64,000 nt of DNA, from assembly GCA_000378025.1 (NCBI GenBank), contig KB899087.1, forward strand, positions 1,736,001 to 1,800,000. Direction: 5' to 3'. The stretch comes from Xanthobacteraceae bacterium 501b (GTDB taxonomy: Bacteria; Pseudomonadota; Alphaproteobacteria; Rhizobiales; Xanthobacteraceae). The notes under the pieces are model-generated. The model was not told the origin of the DNA. It saw only the letters and a list, made by a program, of their open reading frames with translations, and made no database searches. The position numbers were made by a program, and so were the translations under genes. Positions 7,686 to 17,410 of the stretch are shown here, one piece after another (within the stretch, counting starts at the first letter, position 1; the number at the start of each line of letters is the position of its first letter).

Positions 7686-9686
7686 TTGGCGGGTGGAGGG
7701 CGGAAAGGACAGCTCTGGTTTGCGCTCGCTTTTTGCGTGGTGCTGGCTCTGCCTGTTCTCGCTTTGCCTGCGTCCGCCCAGCTCTTCGGCGGCACAAATG
7801 ACGCGACGGCCGAGGAAGGGCAGAGTGCCGGGTTCTTCGGCCCTCTCATCAACCTGTTCAGCCCGAGGCCCATGTCTGCCGGCCCGCCTGCCCCTGATGC
7901 CACGCCCTACACCTTGACCCTCAACGTCACCGGCGGCGACAGCGCGCTGACCGACCGTGTCGAGGCGGCGTCCAATCTCGAGCGCTTGAGCGATCGTCCC
8001 CCCTCCGGCGCCGCCGGCCTGGTGCGCCGGGCGCTGGCAGATCGGCGCGACATCAACGCCGCGCTCTACGCCGCCGGCTATTATGGCGGAATCATCCGCA
8101 TCCGCGTCGCGGGAAGCCCGCCGGATGCACCCGATGTGTTCCAGCGCGTGGAAGCGGCGCGCACGCGGGGGCCCGTGCCTGTCGAGGTCGCGGTAGAAGC
8201 CGGCCCGCAGTTCCAGTTCGGACGCATCGAACTGCTGGATGCCAAGACGCGCCGCGCCCTGGCCGATGCTCCGACCCTGGCGCGGCTGCGGCTGGTGCCG
8301 GGAGAGCCGGCGCTCGCCACCTCCATCGTCCGCGCCGAAGGCCTGATCGTCGACCACTGGCGGCGGATGGCCCATCCCTTCGCCCGGGTCGAGAGCAAGG
8401 AGATCGTGGCCGACCATGTGTCGCACACGGTGGACGTCACGTTCTTCGTCGCGCCGGGCCCCGTCGCCACCTTCGGTCACTTCACTGTGGTCGGCGCCGA
8501 CTTTCTCACCCCAGGCTTCATAGAAGAGCGGATCGAGATCGCGCCAGGCACGCCGTACTCGCCGGAAGTACTGGATCGGTTGCGCCGGCGCCTGCTGGAA
8601 TATGAGGCCATTGCCAGCGTGCGCGTGCGCGAGGCCGACCAGCTGGAGGCTGATGGCAGCCTGCCCATCACGATCGAGGTCTCGCCGCGCAAGCCGCGCT
8701 ATGTCGGCTTCAGCGCCACCTATTCCTCAACCGACGGGTCGGCCCTCAATGCCTATTGGGGCCATCGCAACCTGTTCGGCGGCGGAGAGACGCTGCGGCT
8801 TGATGCCCAGGTCTCCTGGTTCGGCGAGAAGTCGGAGGCCGTGCCCACGGCCGACCCGTTCGGCTACAAGCTCGCCGCCGCCTTCGTGAAGCCCGGCATT
8901 TACACCGCGCAGGACGACCTTGTCGCCAATGCCGCGGTGCTTCGAGAGGTGACGAACGCCTATGTGCGCGAGGCGGTGACGCTGCTGGTCGGCGTTCGGC
9001 ACCGCTACAGCGACGACCTGACCCTGCAGGTGAGCCTCGACCTCGAACAGTCCCAGGTGGAGGACAGCACCAGCACACGAGATTACGGCATTGTCGGCGT
9101 GCCGTTCGAACTGACCTATGACAACACCGACAGCAAGCTCGATCCCTCCCGCGGCTGGCGTGCGGCGGCGACGGTCGAACCGTTCGCCTATCTCGGTGAT
9201 GCCGGCGCCGGCCCCACCCTGTTCAAGGGGTCTGTCTCCACCTACCACGCCTTCGATGAGCGCAAGCGCTTCATCCTGGCCGGCCGCATGTCTGCTGGCA
9301 GCATCATCGGCGCTGGCCTCTACGACGTGCCTCCGCAGCGGCGCTTCTATGTCGGCGGTGGCGGCTCGCTGCGGGGCTATGAGTACCAGTCGGCCAGCCC
9401 TCGCAACGAGGACGGCATCATCATTGGCGGGCGTAGCTTCTTTGAGGCCTCGCTGGAAGCGCGGCTGCGCGTTACCGATACGATCGGCATCGTTCCGTTC
9501 TTCGACATGGGCTCGGCTTTCGCCTCCGAATGGCCGGACTTCGACGGCATGAAATATTCGGCGGGCGTCGGCCTGCGCTATTATACGGCGATTGGCCCAC
9601 TGCGGGTGGATTTCGCCTTCCCGCTCAATCCGGGGCCGGAGGATGGTGATTTCGGCGTCTATGTCAGTCTGGGGCAGGCCTTCTGA
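7686..9686 (+). CDS. tamA: TamA-like outer-membrane assembly factor (Omp85/BamA family)
   Basis: A 666-residue Omp85 protein. An N-terminal signal ends near LPASAQ. Roughly residues 60-330 contain POTRA-type units (YTLTLNVTGG start, AALYAAGYYGG, VEVAVEAGPQFQFGRIELL, LRLVPGEPALAT, VDVTFFVAPGPVATFG, IEERIEIAPGTPYSPEVLD). Residues about 340-666 form the barrel (SATYSSTDGSALNAYWGHRNLFGGGE, YVGGGGSLRGYEYQ with its RGY lid-lock motif, FFDMGSAFASE) and end in Phe, as outer-membrane barrels do. TamA works with TamB to insert barrel proteins and move phospholipids between membranes. The TTG start is supported by an upstream GGAGGA; a GTG at 7632 is the alternative. tamB begins within its stop codon. 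Confidence 0.9.
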   Translation: MAGGGRKGQLWFALAFCVVLALPVLALPASAQLFGGTNDATAEEGQSAGFFGPLINLFSPRPMSAGPPAPDATPYTLTLNVTGGDSALTDRVEAASNLERLSDRPPSGAAGLVRRALADRRDINAALYAAGYYGGIIRIRVAGSPPDAPDVFQRVEAARTRGPVPVEVAVEAGPQFQFGRIELLDAKTRRALADAPTLARLRLVPGEPALATSIVRAEGLIVDHWRRMAHPFARVESKEIVADHVSHTVDVTFFVAPGPVATFGHFTVVGADFLTPGFIEERIEIAPGTPYSPEVLDRLRRRLLEYEAIASVRVREADQLEADGSLPITIEVSPRKPRYVGFSATYSSTDGSALNAYWGHRNLFGGGETLRLDAQVSWFGEKSEAVPTADPFGYKLAAAFVKPGIYTAQDDLVANAAVLREVTNAYVREAVTLLVGVRHRYSDDLTLQVSLDLEQSQVEDSTSTRDYGIVGVPFELTYDNTDSKLDPSRGWRAAATVEPFAYLGDAGAGPTLFKGSVSTYHAFDERKRFILAGRMSAGSIIGAGLYDVPPQRRFYVGGGGSLRGYEYQSASPRNEDGIIIGGRSFFEASLEARLRVTDTIGIVPFFDMGSAFASEWPDFDGMKYSAGVGLRYYTAIGPLRVDFAFPLNPGPEDGDFGVYVSLGQAF

Positions 9687-12600
9687 TGACACGTGCGCTC
9701 AAAATAATCGCAATGTCACTGCTATCGCTGCTGGTGCTGCTCGTGGGGGCCTTCGGCGCGCTGCAGACCCCGCCGGGCAAGGCGCTGCTCGCCAGTTTCG
9801 CCTCGTCGCTGGCCTCCTCGCCCGGGCTCGCCGTCACCATTCGCGGGCTGGGCGGTTTCGTGCCGTTCGACATGAGCGTCGAGAGCATCGCGCTCTCCGA
9901 CGCCGAAGGCCCATTTGCCCGCATTGAAGACGCGCGGCTCGACTGGCGGCCCCTGGCGCTGCTCTCCGGGCGGGTGGATGTGACAACGCTCTCTGCAACG
10001 CGCGTCCGCATCGATCGCCGGCCGGTCCTCCCGCCCGCGCCACCTTCCACCGATGGCGGAACGTCCTTCGCCCTCCCCGTGCGGCTCGAAACACTCGCCA
10101 TTCCCGATATCGTCCTCGCCGAGCCGGTGCTCGGCCACGCGGCGCGCCTGTCGCTGAACGGTTCGGCCAATCTCGCCACGCTGGCGCAGGGCGTGTCGGC
10201 AAGCTTCGCGATAGAGCGGCTCGACAGCCCCGGCACGCTGACGGGCTCGCTCGGCTATGCCCCGGAAACCGGTCACCTCGACCTCGATATAGCCGCGCGC
10301 GAGCCGGCGGGCGGGCTGATGGCTCGCGCAGCCGGCTTTGACGGGCTGCCTGAAATCGCCGCCTCGCTGCAAGGGGCGGGCCCGCTCGACGCCTGGGACG
10401 GGCATCTGCGCTTCAACATTGGCGAACTCGCCGAGGCCAGTGGCGCGGCGGGCATTCGCGCCGTAGCCGACGGGCACAAGGTAAACGTCGCGATCGATGC
10501 CGATATCGCCAAAATTTTGCCGGCAAACATTTCGTCGCTGTTTGAGGGACGAAGTGAGTTAGCCGGCTCAGCAACGGTCGATTCGGCCCGCACACTCGCC
10601 ATCGATACGCTCACCGCCCGCGCTGCTGGCTTCCGCGCCACGGTGAGCGGCAGGCTGGACGCAGCGGAAATCGCCGACATCACCTTCGACGCCACACTGG
10701 GCGAGGCCGCACGCTTCACCACCCTCGCCCCCGGCGTCGGCTGGCAGAGCCTCGGCCTTGCCGGAACGCTGAAGGGGGCGCTGCGCGCGCCCGCCATCGA
10801 GGCGCGGGTCACCGCGACTCAGCTCACTGGGCTAGATTACCGTGCCGGCAGCCTCGCCGCCATGCTGAGGACCCTCCCCGCTGTGCCCGGCCTCCTCGCT
10901 TTTTCAATCGAGGGAACGGCCGATGGCCTGACGGCGGCGGACCCGCAGGTGGCTGCCGCCTTGGGCACGCAAGGACGCTTCTCGGCGGCAGGGACGCTGC
11001 CCACCAGCGGAGACGCCGTGCTGGAGGCGGCGTCGGTCGAGCTGTCCGCGATCACGGCGCGTTTTGCCGGCCGAGCGGATGGGCGTGAAATCGAAGGCGA
11101 TCTTGGCGTCAGCCGGCTGAACCTCGCCGCCTTCTCGCCGTTCGCCGGCCGCCCCCTCGCCGGCACCGCCACGCTTGACGCCCGGCTCTCCGCCTCGACC
11201 GATCTGACGCGCGCCAGCGCCGTGCTGAAGGGCCGCGCGCAGGGGCTCGAGACCGGCATCGCACGCCTCGATGCACTTATCGGGCAGGGGCTGAGCATCG
11301 ATGGCGCTCTCGCCCGGGATGGCGCCAATGCGCTCTCGGTCGATAATCTCAAGATCGACACCGACGGAATCGCCGCCACCGTCAATGGCCGGCTCGCCAC
11401 CGACATCGCCAACCTCAACGCGACGCTCGCCCTCGACGATCTCGCGCGGATCGATCCCCGCCTCGCCGGCGCGCTGCAGGCCAATGCCGCTTTTTCCGGA
11501 ACGCTCGATGCCCTCGGCGTCAAGGCGACCTTGCGGGTGCCGGACGGCATGGCCGAAGGCCGCCCGCTTCGCGATGTGACGGTCGATGTCTCGGCGACTG
11601 ATATCACCAAAGACGTGGGCGGCACCTTCGCTCTCTCCGGCGATATCGGCGGCAAGCCGGCGCGAGGCTCGGCCGCTCTGGCGACGCTGCCAGACGGAAC
11701 CCGCCGGCTGTCAGACCTCGATCTCGCCATTGGCTCGGTCACGGCGCGCGGTGATCTGGCGCTCGATCCGGCCAGCCTCGCCACGGGACGGCTCACCATC
11801 GCCGCCGGCGACCTCGCCGACATCGCCGCGCTGGCTCTCACCGAAATGGCCGGCGCCCTCAACGCCGATGTCACGCTCAGCGTCGCCGACGGCCGGCAGA
11901 ACGCCGATGTACGCGCCAGCGCCGAACGGCTCCGAGCGTTCAGCCAGAGCGTAGGATCGGCCAGTATCAATGGCAGGGTGCTTGATCTGCGCGGCGTACC
12001 ACTGGTCGATGGCACCGCCGAGCTGCGGGCGGTGGCTTTATCCGGCGTAGCGATCGAGACCGCAACCCTTCGCGCCAATGGCAATGCAACCGGCACCGAT
12101 CTCACGCTGGAGGCGCTCGCCCAGGGCACCAATCTGCGCGCCGCCGGCCGGCTGGAGCCGACGACGGACGGCGCGCGGCTGCGGCTTGCCCGGTTCACTG
12201 CGGCACGGCCTGGGCTCAACGCGGCGTTGAACGCACCGGCAACCTTTACGCTTGTCGGCGGCACGGTCTCCATCGACCGGCTGGCGCTGTCCGCCGGCGG
12301 CGGCACCGCCACCGTGTCCGGCACGGCCGGCGAGCGGCTCGATCTTTCGGTCGACCTGCGCGCCCTGCCGCTGGCTCTCGTCAGCCTCGCTGTGCCGGAT
12401 GCGAATCTCTCGGGCACGCTGGCGGGCACGGCGCGCCTCGCCGGAACCGCCTCCGCGCCCACGGGGCCTTTTGATCTGCGCATCACCCGCCTGAGCCGCC
12501 CCGACCTTTCGAGCTCCGGCGCCGGGCCTTTCGACATCGCCGCCAATGGCACGCTGGGCAATGGCAGAGCGCAGCTGCGCGCCACCATCACCGGGCAGAA

Positions 12601-13948
12601 TGTGCAGGGCCTCACTTTGAGTGGTTCAGTGCCGCTCGGCGCCGGCGATCTGGATCTCGCCCTGCGTGGCGCCATAAACCTCGCCATCGCCAATCCCATG
12701 CTGGCCGCGACGGGTGCGCGCGTCACCGGCATCGCCACAGTCGACGCCACGCTGCGCGGCACCCTCGCCGCCCCTCGTGCCGGCGGCACCGTAAGGCTCA
12801 GCGGCGGGCGTTTCGACGATTCCGTCAACGGCGTGGCGCTGGGCAATATCGAGGCGGTTCTGACCGGCACGGATCGCTCGGTCACGCTGACCAGTTTCCG
12901 CGCCACCACCACCAATGGCGGCAACATCAGCGGGCGCGGCAATGTCGCGCTCGACCCCTCCGCCGGCTATCCCGGCCGCATCGACCTCGATCTCGTAAAT
13001 GCGGCGCTGGTCAACAGCGATCTCATGCGCCTGGTGGCGGAAGGTCGGCTCGGCATCGAAGGCGCGTTCCTGAACGGCCCTCGCCTGACCGGCCGGCTTG
13101 TCCTTCGTGCGCTCGACATCAACGTGCCGGACCGCTTCCCCGGCGGGGTGCAGGACCTGAATGTCCGCCATGTGAATGCCAGTGCGGAGTTCAAGCGCAA
13201 GAGCCCCACCGTGCAGCGCCAGCAGGGACCCGCCCCGCCGACCCGCAGCGGCATCGCGCTGGATCTGGTTCTGTCGGCGCCGAGCAACAATGTGTTCGTG
13301 CGCGGCCTCGGCATCGAGGCGCAGCTGGGCGGCGAGCTGAAGCTCAGCGGCACGACGCGGGCGCCGGTGACGCTGGGCGCCTTCCAGCTACGTCGCGGCT
13401 CCTTCGATTTCGGCGGACGCCGCCTCACCTTCACCCGCGGCAACATCACCTTCACCGGCACCACCGACCCGGAACTCGACTTCATCGCCGAGACCACGAC
13501 CACCGACATCACCGCGCGCGTGCTGGTGTCGGGCCCGGCCTCCCGCCCGGTGGTCAGTTTCTCCTCGACGCCAACCCTGCCGCAGGACGAGGTGATCTCT
13601 CGCCTGCTGTTCGGCCGCTCCGCCGGCTCGCTCAATGGCGGCCAGGCACTGCAGCTCGCGCAGGCGGCGGCACAGTTCTCCGGCGGCGCCGGCGTGCTGG
13701 AAAACGTGCGCCGCTCGCTCGGCGTCGACAGCCTCGAACTGGGCACGGATTCGGCAGGAACCGGCGGCCAGGTCGGCATCGGTCGGCGGCTGAACGACAA
13801 CATCTATCTCGGCGTGCGCCAGGGCACTTCGGCGGGGTCGAGCCGCGTCACGGTCGATGTGGATGTGACGAAGAACATCCGCCTGCAGGGCGCGACGGGC
13901 GCCAACGGGGCCGCCGAAGTCGGCATCGGCGCCCAGTGGGATTATTGA
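9686..13948 (+). CDS. tamB: TamB translocation and assembly module protein
   Basis: A 1420-residue protein that starts in the stop codon of tamA (TGATG), indicating translational coupling. An N-terminal membrane anchor (IAMSLLSLLVLLVGAFGAL) is followed by a long beta-helical periplasmic region of repeating short strands and AsmA-like units. The C-terminal TamB (DUF490) domain starts near residue 1040, with phrases such as LGAFQLRRGSFDFGGRRLTF, GNITFTGTTDPELDF and LPQDEVISRLLFGRS, ending VGIGAQWDY. TamB spans the periplasm as a hydrophobic groove that carries lipids and works with TamA. Its length is typical for alphaproteobacteria. No frameshift was noticed. Confidence 0.93.
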   Translation: MTRALKIIAMSLLSLLVLLVGAFGALQTPPGKALLASFASSLASSPGLAVTIRGLGGFVPFDMSVESIALSDAEGPFARIEDARLDWRPLALLSGRVDVTTLSATRVRIDRRPVLPPAPPSTDGGTSFALPVRLETLAIPDIVLAEPVLGHAARLSLNGSANLATLAQGVSASFAIERLDSPGTLTGSLGYAPETGHLDLDIAAREPAGGLMARAAGFDGLPEIAASLQGAGPLDAWDGHLRFNIGELAEASGAAGIRAVADGHKVNVAIDADIAKILPANISSLFEGRSELAGSATVDSARTLAIDTLTARAAGFRATVSGRLDAAEIADITFDATLGEAARFTTLAPGVGWQSLGLAGTLKGALRAPAIEARVTATQLTGLDYRAGSLAAMLRTLPAVPGLLAFSIEGTADGLTAADPQVAAALGTQGRFSAAGTLPTSGDAVLEAASVELSAITARFAGRADGREIEGDLGVSRLNLAAFSPFAGRPLAGTATLDARLSASTDLTRASAVLKGRAQGLETGIARLDALIGQGLSIDGALARDGANALSVDNLKIDTDGIAATVNGRLATDIANLNATLALDDLARIDPRLAGALQANAAFSGTLDALGVKATLRVPDGMAEGRPLRDVTVDVSATDITKDVGGTFALSGDIGGKPARGSAALATLPDGTRRLSDLDLAIGSVTARGDLALDPASLATGRLTIAAGDLADIAALALTEMAGALNADVTLSVADGRQNADVRASAERLRAFSQSVGSASINGRVLDLRGVPLVDGTAELRAVALSGVAIETATLRANGNATGTDLTLEALAQGTNLRAAGRLEPTTDGARLRLARFTAARPGLNAALNAPATFTLVGGTVSIDRLALSAGGGTATVSGTAGERLDLSVDLRALPLALVSLAVPDANLSGTLAGTARLAGTASAPTGPFDLRITRLSRPDLSSSGAGPFDIAANGTLGNGRAQLRATITGQNVQGLTLSGSVPLGAGDLDLALRGAINLAIANPMLAATGARVTGIATVDATLRGTLAAPRAGGTVRLSGGRFDDSVNGVALGNIEAVLTGTDRSVTLTSFRATTTNGGNISGRGNVALDPSAGYPGRIDLDLVNAALVNSDLMRLVAEGRLGIEGAFLNGPRLTGRLVLRALDINVPDRFPGGVQDLNVRHVNASAEFKRKSPTVQRQQGPAPPTRSGIALDLVLSAPSNNVFVRGLGIEAQLGGELKLSGTTRAPVTLGAFQLRRGSFDFGGRRLTFTRGNITFTGTTDPELDFIAETTTTDITARVLVSGPASRPVVSFSSTPTLPQDEVISRLLFGRSAGSLNGGQALQLAQAAAQFSGGAGVLENVRRSLGVDSLELGTDSAGTGGQVGIGRRLNDNIYLGVRQGTSAGSSRVTVDVDVTKNIRLQGATGANGAAEVGIGAQWDY

Positions 13949-14110
13949 AGCGAGCCCGGTTTAGGTGATACCGCCCTGCCCGGCGAACCGGCCGGCGCAG
14001 CGGGGCCCGCGCTTGGAGGCCAGCGCCTCGGCATCATGCCCGCTCACGAGTCGAAGTGATCGATTGGCGCCGGTGCTGCGTACTAGAACAGTCTCCGCAG
14101 GATTAGACGC

Positions 14111-15559
14111 ATGCGCTCGCCGTCCGACCGCCCCGCCCTCGTCTGGTTTCGTGACGATCTGCGCCTTGATGACAATCCCGCACTCCACGCGGCGCAGGCG
14201 ACGGGTCGGCCGCTCACCCTCGTCTTCCTGCTCGACGAGCAGAGCGAAGGCATGCGGGCCCTCGGCGGCGCGGCGCGCTGGTGGCTGGGCCGCTCGCTTG
14301 GCGCTCTGGAGAGGGCGATCGAAGCCAAGGGCGGCAGGCTGATCCTGCGCCGTGGCCGGGCAATCGAGACGATCCCCGAACTGGCGCGGAGTATCGGCGC
14401 CGAGGCCGTATACTGGAACCGCCGCTACGGCGCCGCCGAGATCGCCGTCGACAAGGCGGTGAAGTCGACGCTCACGACAGGCGGAATTGTCGCGGAGAGT
14501 TTCGGCGGCAATTTGCTTCACGAGCCGTGGACCGTCGTGACCCAGTCCGGGGGGCCGTTCCGCGTCTTCACGCCCTTCTTTCGGCGGGCGGTGACGCAAG
14601 CCGTGCGTGCGCCCGCACGGGTCACCTTGCCGTGGTCCTTCGGCAGCCCGCCGGATGGCGAGAGGCTGGAGGATTGGGCGCTTGAGCCCTCCCAGCCTGA
14701 TTGGGCGGACGGGCTGCGGCAAGCCTGGACTCCCGGTGAGGAGGGCGCGCTAACGGCTCTCGCCGCCTTTATCGATGGCGGGCTCACCGGCTACGCCGAC
14801 GAGCGCGACCGCCCGGACCTTGCTTCCACGTCTCGCCTCTCGCCGCATCTGCGTTTCGGCGAAATCTCGCCCCACCGGGCGCTGGCCGCGGTGCGGCATG
14901 CGGAGGCTGACGGAAGCGCAGCGCCGCGCGATGTCGCCAAGTTTGTCAGCGAGGTCTACTGGCGCGAGTTCAGCTATCATCTGCTGTTCCACTTCCCCGA
15001 CATCGGGCACGCCAATTTCAACGAACGCTTCGACGCCTTTGAATGGACCGATGACGAGGCGCTGATGCGAGCCTGGAGGCGCGGCCGGACGGGCTACCCC
15101 CTCGTCGATGCCGGCATGCGCCAACTCTGGCAGACCGGCTGGATGCATAACCGCGTCCGCATGGTGGCGGCATCCTTCCTCATCAAGCATGGCCTCACCG
15201 ACTGGCGGCGGGGCGAGGAATGGTTCTGGGACACGCTGGTGGATGCCGATCCCGCCAACAACCCGGCGAGCTGGCAGTGGGTCGCGGGTTCGGGCGCCGA
15301 CGCCGCCCCCTATTTCCGCGTCTTCAATCCCGTTGCGCAGGGCGAGAAGTTCGATCCCGATGGCCATTACGTCAGGCAGTTCGTGCCCGAACTGGCAGGG
15401 CTGCCGTCCACCATCCTCCACAAGCCCTGGGAGGCCGCGCCCGCTGTGCTTGCGCGGGCCGGCGTGGTTCTCGGCGAAACCTATCCGCGCCCCGTCGTTG
15501 ACCATGCGTGGGCCCGCCAGCGAGCTCTCGACCGATTTCAGCGCATTCGCGCCCAATAG
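14111..15559 (+). CDS. phrB: Deoxyribodipyrimidine photo-lyase (class I CPD photolyase)
   Basis: A 482-residue flavoprotein that uses blue light to split cyclobutane pyrimidine dimers in DNA. The N-terminal antenna domain starts ALVWFRDDLRLDDNPAL. The FAD-binding domain holds SPHLRFGEISPHR, VYWREFSYHLLFHFP, TGYPLVDAGMRQLWQTGWMH, NRVRMVAASFLIKH and the hallmark WFWDTLVDADPANNPASW, then WVAGSGADAAPYFRVFNP. These are all class I photolyase signatures with the Trp residues of the electron chain. The ATG at 14111 gives the normal family length. It lies alone between tamB and cysK. Confidence 0.96.
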   Translation: MRSPSDRPALVWFRDDLRLDDNPALHAAQATGRPLTLVFLLDEQSEGMRALGGAARWWLGRSLGALERAIEAKGGRLILRRGRAIETIPELARSIGAEAVYWNRRYGAAEIAVDKAVKSTLTTGGIVAESFGGNLLHEPWTVVTQSGGPFRVFTPFFRRAVTQAVRAPARVTLPWSFGSPPDGERLEDWALEPSQPDWADGLRQAWTPGEEGALTALAAFIDGGLTGYADERDRPDLASTSRLSPHLRFGEISPHRALAAVRHAEADGSAAPRDVAKFVSEVYWREFSYHLLFHFPDIGHANFNERFDAFEWTDDEALMRAWRRGRTGYPLVDAGMRQLWQTGWMHNRVRMVAASFLIKHGLTDWRRGEEWFWDTLVDADPANNPASWQWVAGSGADAAPYFRVFNPVAQGEKFDPDGHYVRQFVPELAGLPSTILHKPWEAAPAVLARAGVVLGETYPRPVVDHAWARQRALDRFQRIRAQ

Positions 15560-15638
15560 CGCCGTCCTGCCAGTTGCCGAGGGGGAGCGGGATCACTAAT
15601 TTCGTGACCCCCGGCACACGGCAAAAGAAATCAGGTCC

Positions 15639-16670
15639 ATGGATATCCGTAACGGTCTCGTCGAGGCGATCGGCAACACGCCGCTCATCAAGCTCCAGCG
15701 CGCCTCGCAGGCCACCGGCTGCACGATTCTGGGCAAAGCGGAGTTCCTCAACCCCGGCCAGTCGGTAAAGGACCGCGCCGCCCTGTTCATCATCCAGGAC
15801 GCGGTGGCGCGCGGGCAGCTGCGCCCCGGCGGCGTCATCGTCGAGGGCACCGCCGGCAATACCGGCATCGGCCTCGCGCTGGTGGGCAACGCGCTCGGCT
15901 TCCGCTCGGTGATCGTCATTCCCGAGACGCAGAGCCAGGAAAAGAAGGACATGCTCCGCCTCGCCGGCGCCACGCTGGTGGAGGTGCCGGCCGTCGCCTA
16001 TGCCAACCCGAACAACTATGTGAAGGTGTCAGGTCGGCTGGCCGAGGCGCTGGCGGCGACCGAGCCGAATGGCGCGGTCTGGGCCAACCAGTTTGACAAT
16101 GTCGCCAACCGCCTCGCCCATATCGAGACCACGGGTCCGGAAATCTGGGCGCAGACCGACGGCAAGGTCGATGGCTTCGTGTGCGCCGTGGGCACCGGTG
16201 GCACGCTCGCCGGCACGGGCATCGCCCTGAAGGCGCGCAACCCGGCGATCCGGATCGGGCTCGCCGACCCCTTCGGAGCGGCGCTCTACAGCTATTACAC
16301 AATAGGCGAACTGAAATCCGAGGGCTCCTCCATCACCGAGGGCATCGGCCAGGGGCGGATCACCGCCAACCTGGAAGGCGCGCCCATCGACTGCGCCTAT
16401 CAGATCGGCGACGCCGAAGCGGTTGAGATCGTGTTCGACCTGCTTGAGCATGAGGGCCTGTGCCTGGGCGGATCGTCCGGCATCAATATCGCCGGGGCGA
16501 TCCGGCTGGCGAAGGAACTCGGCCCCGGCCATACCATCGTCACCATATTGTGTGACTTCGGCACCCGCTATCAGTCGAAGCTCTTCAACCCCGACTTCCT
16601 GCGCGAGAAAGGCCTGCCCGTGCCGGGCTGGCTTGAGCGCAGCGTCGATGTGCCCAACGTGCTGGTGTAA
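15639..16670 (+). CDS. cysK: Cysteine synthase A (O-acetylserine sulfhydrylase)
   Basis: A 343-residue PLP enzyme that makes L-cysteine from O-acetyl-L-serine and sulfide. The N-terminus NGLVEAIGNTPLIKLQRAS is typical. The PLP lysine lies in NPGQSVKDRAA near residue 47, the substrate loop is EGTAGNTGIG, the phosphate-binding loop is VGTGGTLAGTG, and GGSSGINIAGA closes the site. It is slightly longer than the E. coli enzyme (about 320), as in the alphaproteobacterial branch with the C-terminal CDFGTRYQSKLF. The next gene, an alanyl-tRNA editing protein, starts inside the stop codon (TAATG), followed by sseA, forming a cysteine/sulfur cluster. Confidence 0.93.
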   Translation: MDIRNGLVEAIGNTPLIKLQRASQATGCTILGKAEFLNPGQSVKDRAALFIIQDAVARGQLRPGGVIVEGTAGNTGIGLALVGNALGFRSVIVIPETQSQEKKDMLRLAGATLVEVPAVAYANPNNYVKVSGRLAEALAATEPNGAVWANQFDNVANRLAHIETTGPEIWAQTDGKVDGFVCAVGTGGTLAGTGIALKARNPAIRIGLADPFGAALYSYYTIGELKSEGSSITEGIGQGRITANLEGAPIDCAYQIGDAEAVEIVFDLLEHEGLCLGGSSGINIAGAIRLAKELGPGHTIVTILCDFGTRYQSKLFNPDFLREKGLPVPGWLERSVDVPNVLV

Positions 16671-17383
16671 TGACAACCCTCCTCCTGTTCCGCGACGACG
16701 CCTATTGTCAGGAAACATCCGCCGTTGTGACGGCGGTGACGCCAGAGGGCGGCATCGTCGTCGACCGGACTGTGTTCTATGCCAATGCCGGCGGCCAGCC
16801 GGGCGATCGCGGCACGCTGACAAGGGCCGATGGCTGCGAGATCGCCATCGAGACGGCGATCTACAGCCCGTCCAAGGTCGACGTGATCCATGTTCCGGCG
16901 ACCGGTTGCGAACTGCCCGAGCTGGGAGAGGCCGTCACGCTGCGGCTGGACTGGTCCACCCGCCACAAGCGGATGCGGATGCACACCGCCCTCCACCTGC
17001 TCTCCGTCGCCCTGCCCTTTCCCGTCACCGGGGGCTCGATCGGCGAGGAGGAGAGCCGCCTGGACTTCGATATTCCCGAAGGCGGGCTCGACAAGGACGC
17101 GATCACTATCAGGCTCGCCGAGATGATCGCGACCGGCGCCAAGGTACGCGAGCGCTGGATTTCCGATGAGGAGCTTCTCGCCAATCCCGGGCTGGTCAAG
17201 ACCATGGCGGTCAAGCCGCCGATGGGGACGGGCAAGGTCCGCCTGGTCGAAATCGAGGGTCTCGACCTCCAGCCCTGCGGCGGCACCCATGTGCGCGGCC
17301 TAGACGAGATCGGCGCCGTGCAGGTGACGAAGATTGAGAAGAAGGGCCAGCAGAACCGCCGCGTGCGGCTGGCCTGGGCCTAA
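16670..17383 (+). CDS. Alanyl-tRNA editing protein (AlaX-type deacylase)
   Basis: A 237-residue free-standing version of the AlaRS editing domain, which hydrolyses mischarged Ser- or Gly-tRNA(Ala) in the cytoplasm. The N-terminal part contains VFYANAGGQPGDRGTL, resembling the beta-barrel linker next to the editing domain (AlaX-M/L type). The zinc ligands are visible as HTALHLL and CGGTHVRGLDEIG. It ends EKKGQQNRRVRLAW, also AlaRS-like. The start overlaps the cysK stop by one base, so translation is coupled to cysteine synthase, an unusual-looking but recurrent pairing in this order as far as I recall. The sseA gene follows after 27 bases. Confidence 0.92.
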   Translation: MTTLLLFRDDAYCQETSAVVTAVTPEGGIVVDRTVFYANAGGQPGDRGTLTRADGCEIAIETAIYSPSKVDVIHVPATGCELPELGEAVTLRLDWSTRHKRMRMHTALHLLSVALPFPVTGGSIGEEESRLDFDIPEGGLDKDAITIRLAEMIATGAKVRERWISDEELLANPGLVKTMAVKPPMGTGKVRLVEIEGLDLQPCGGTHVRGLDEIGAVQVTKIEKKGQQNRRVRLAWA

Positions 17384-17410
17384 CGCCCGCGCGGCGCCTC
17401 GGAGTGCTCC

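Noticed and set aside
10837..12942. A 701-residue minus-strand open frame inside tamB
   Set aside because: It is Arg/Ser/Ala-rich with no domain pattern and lies opposite a well-supported tamB; it is a typical shadow frame in GC-rich DNA.
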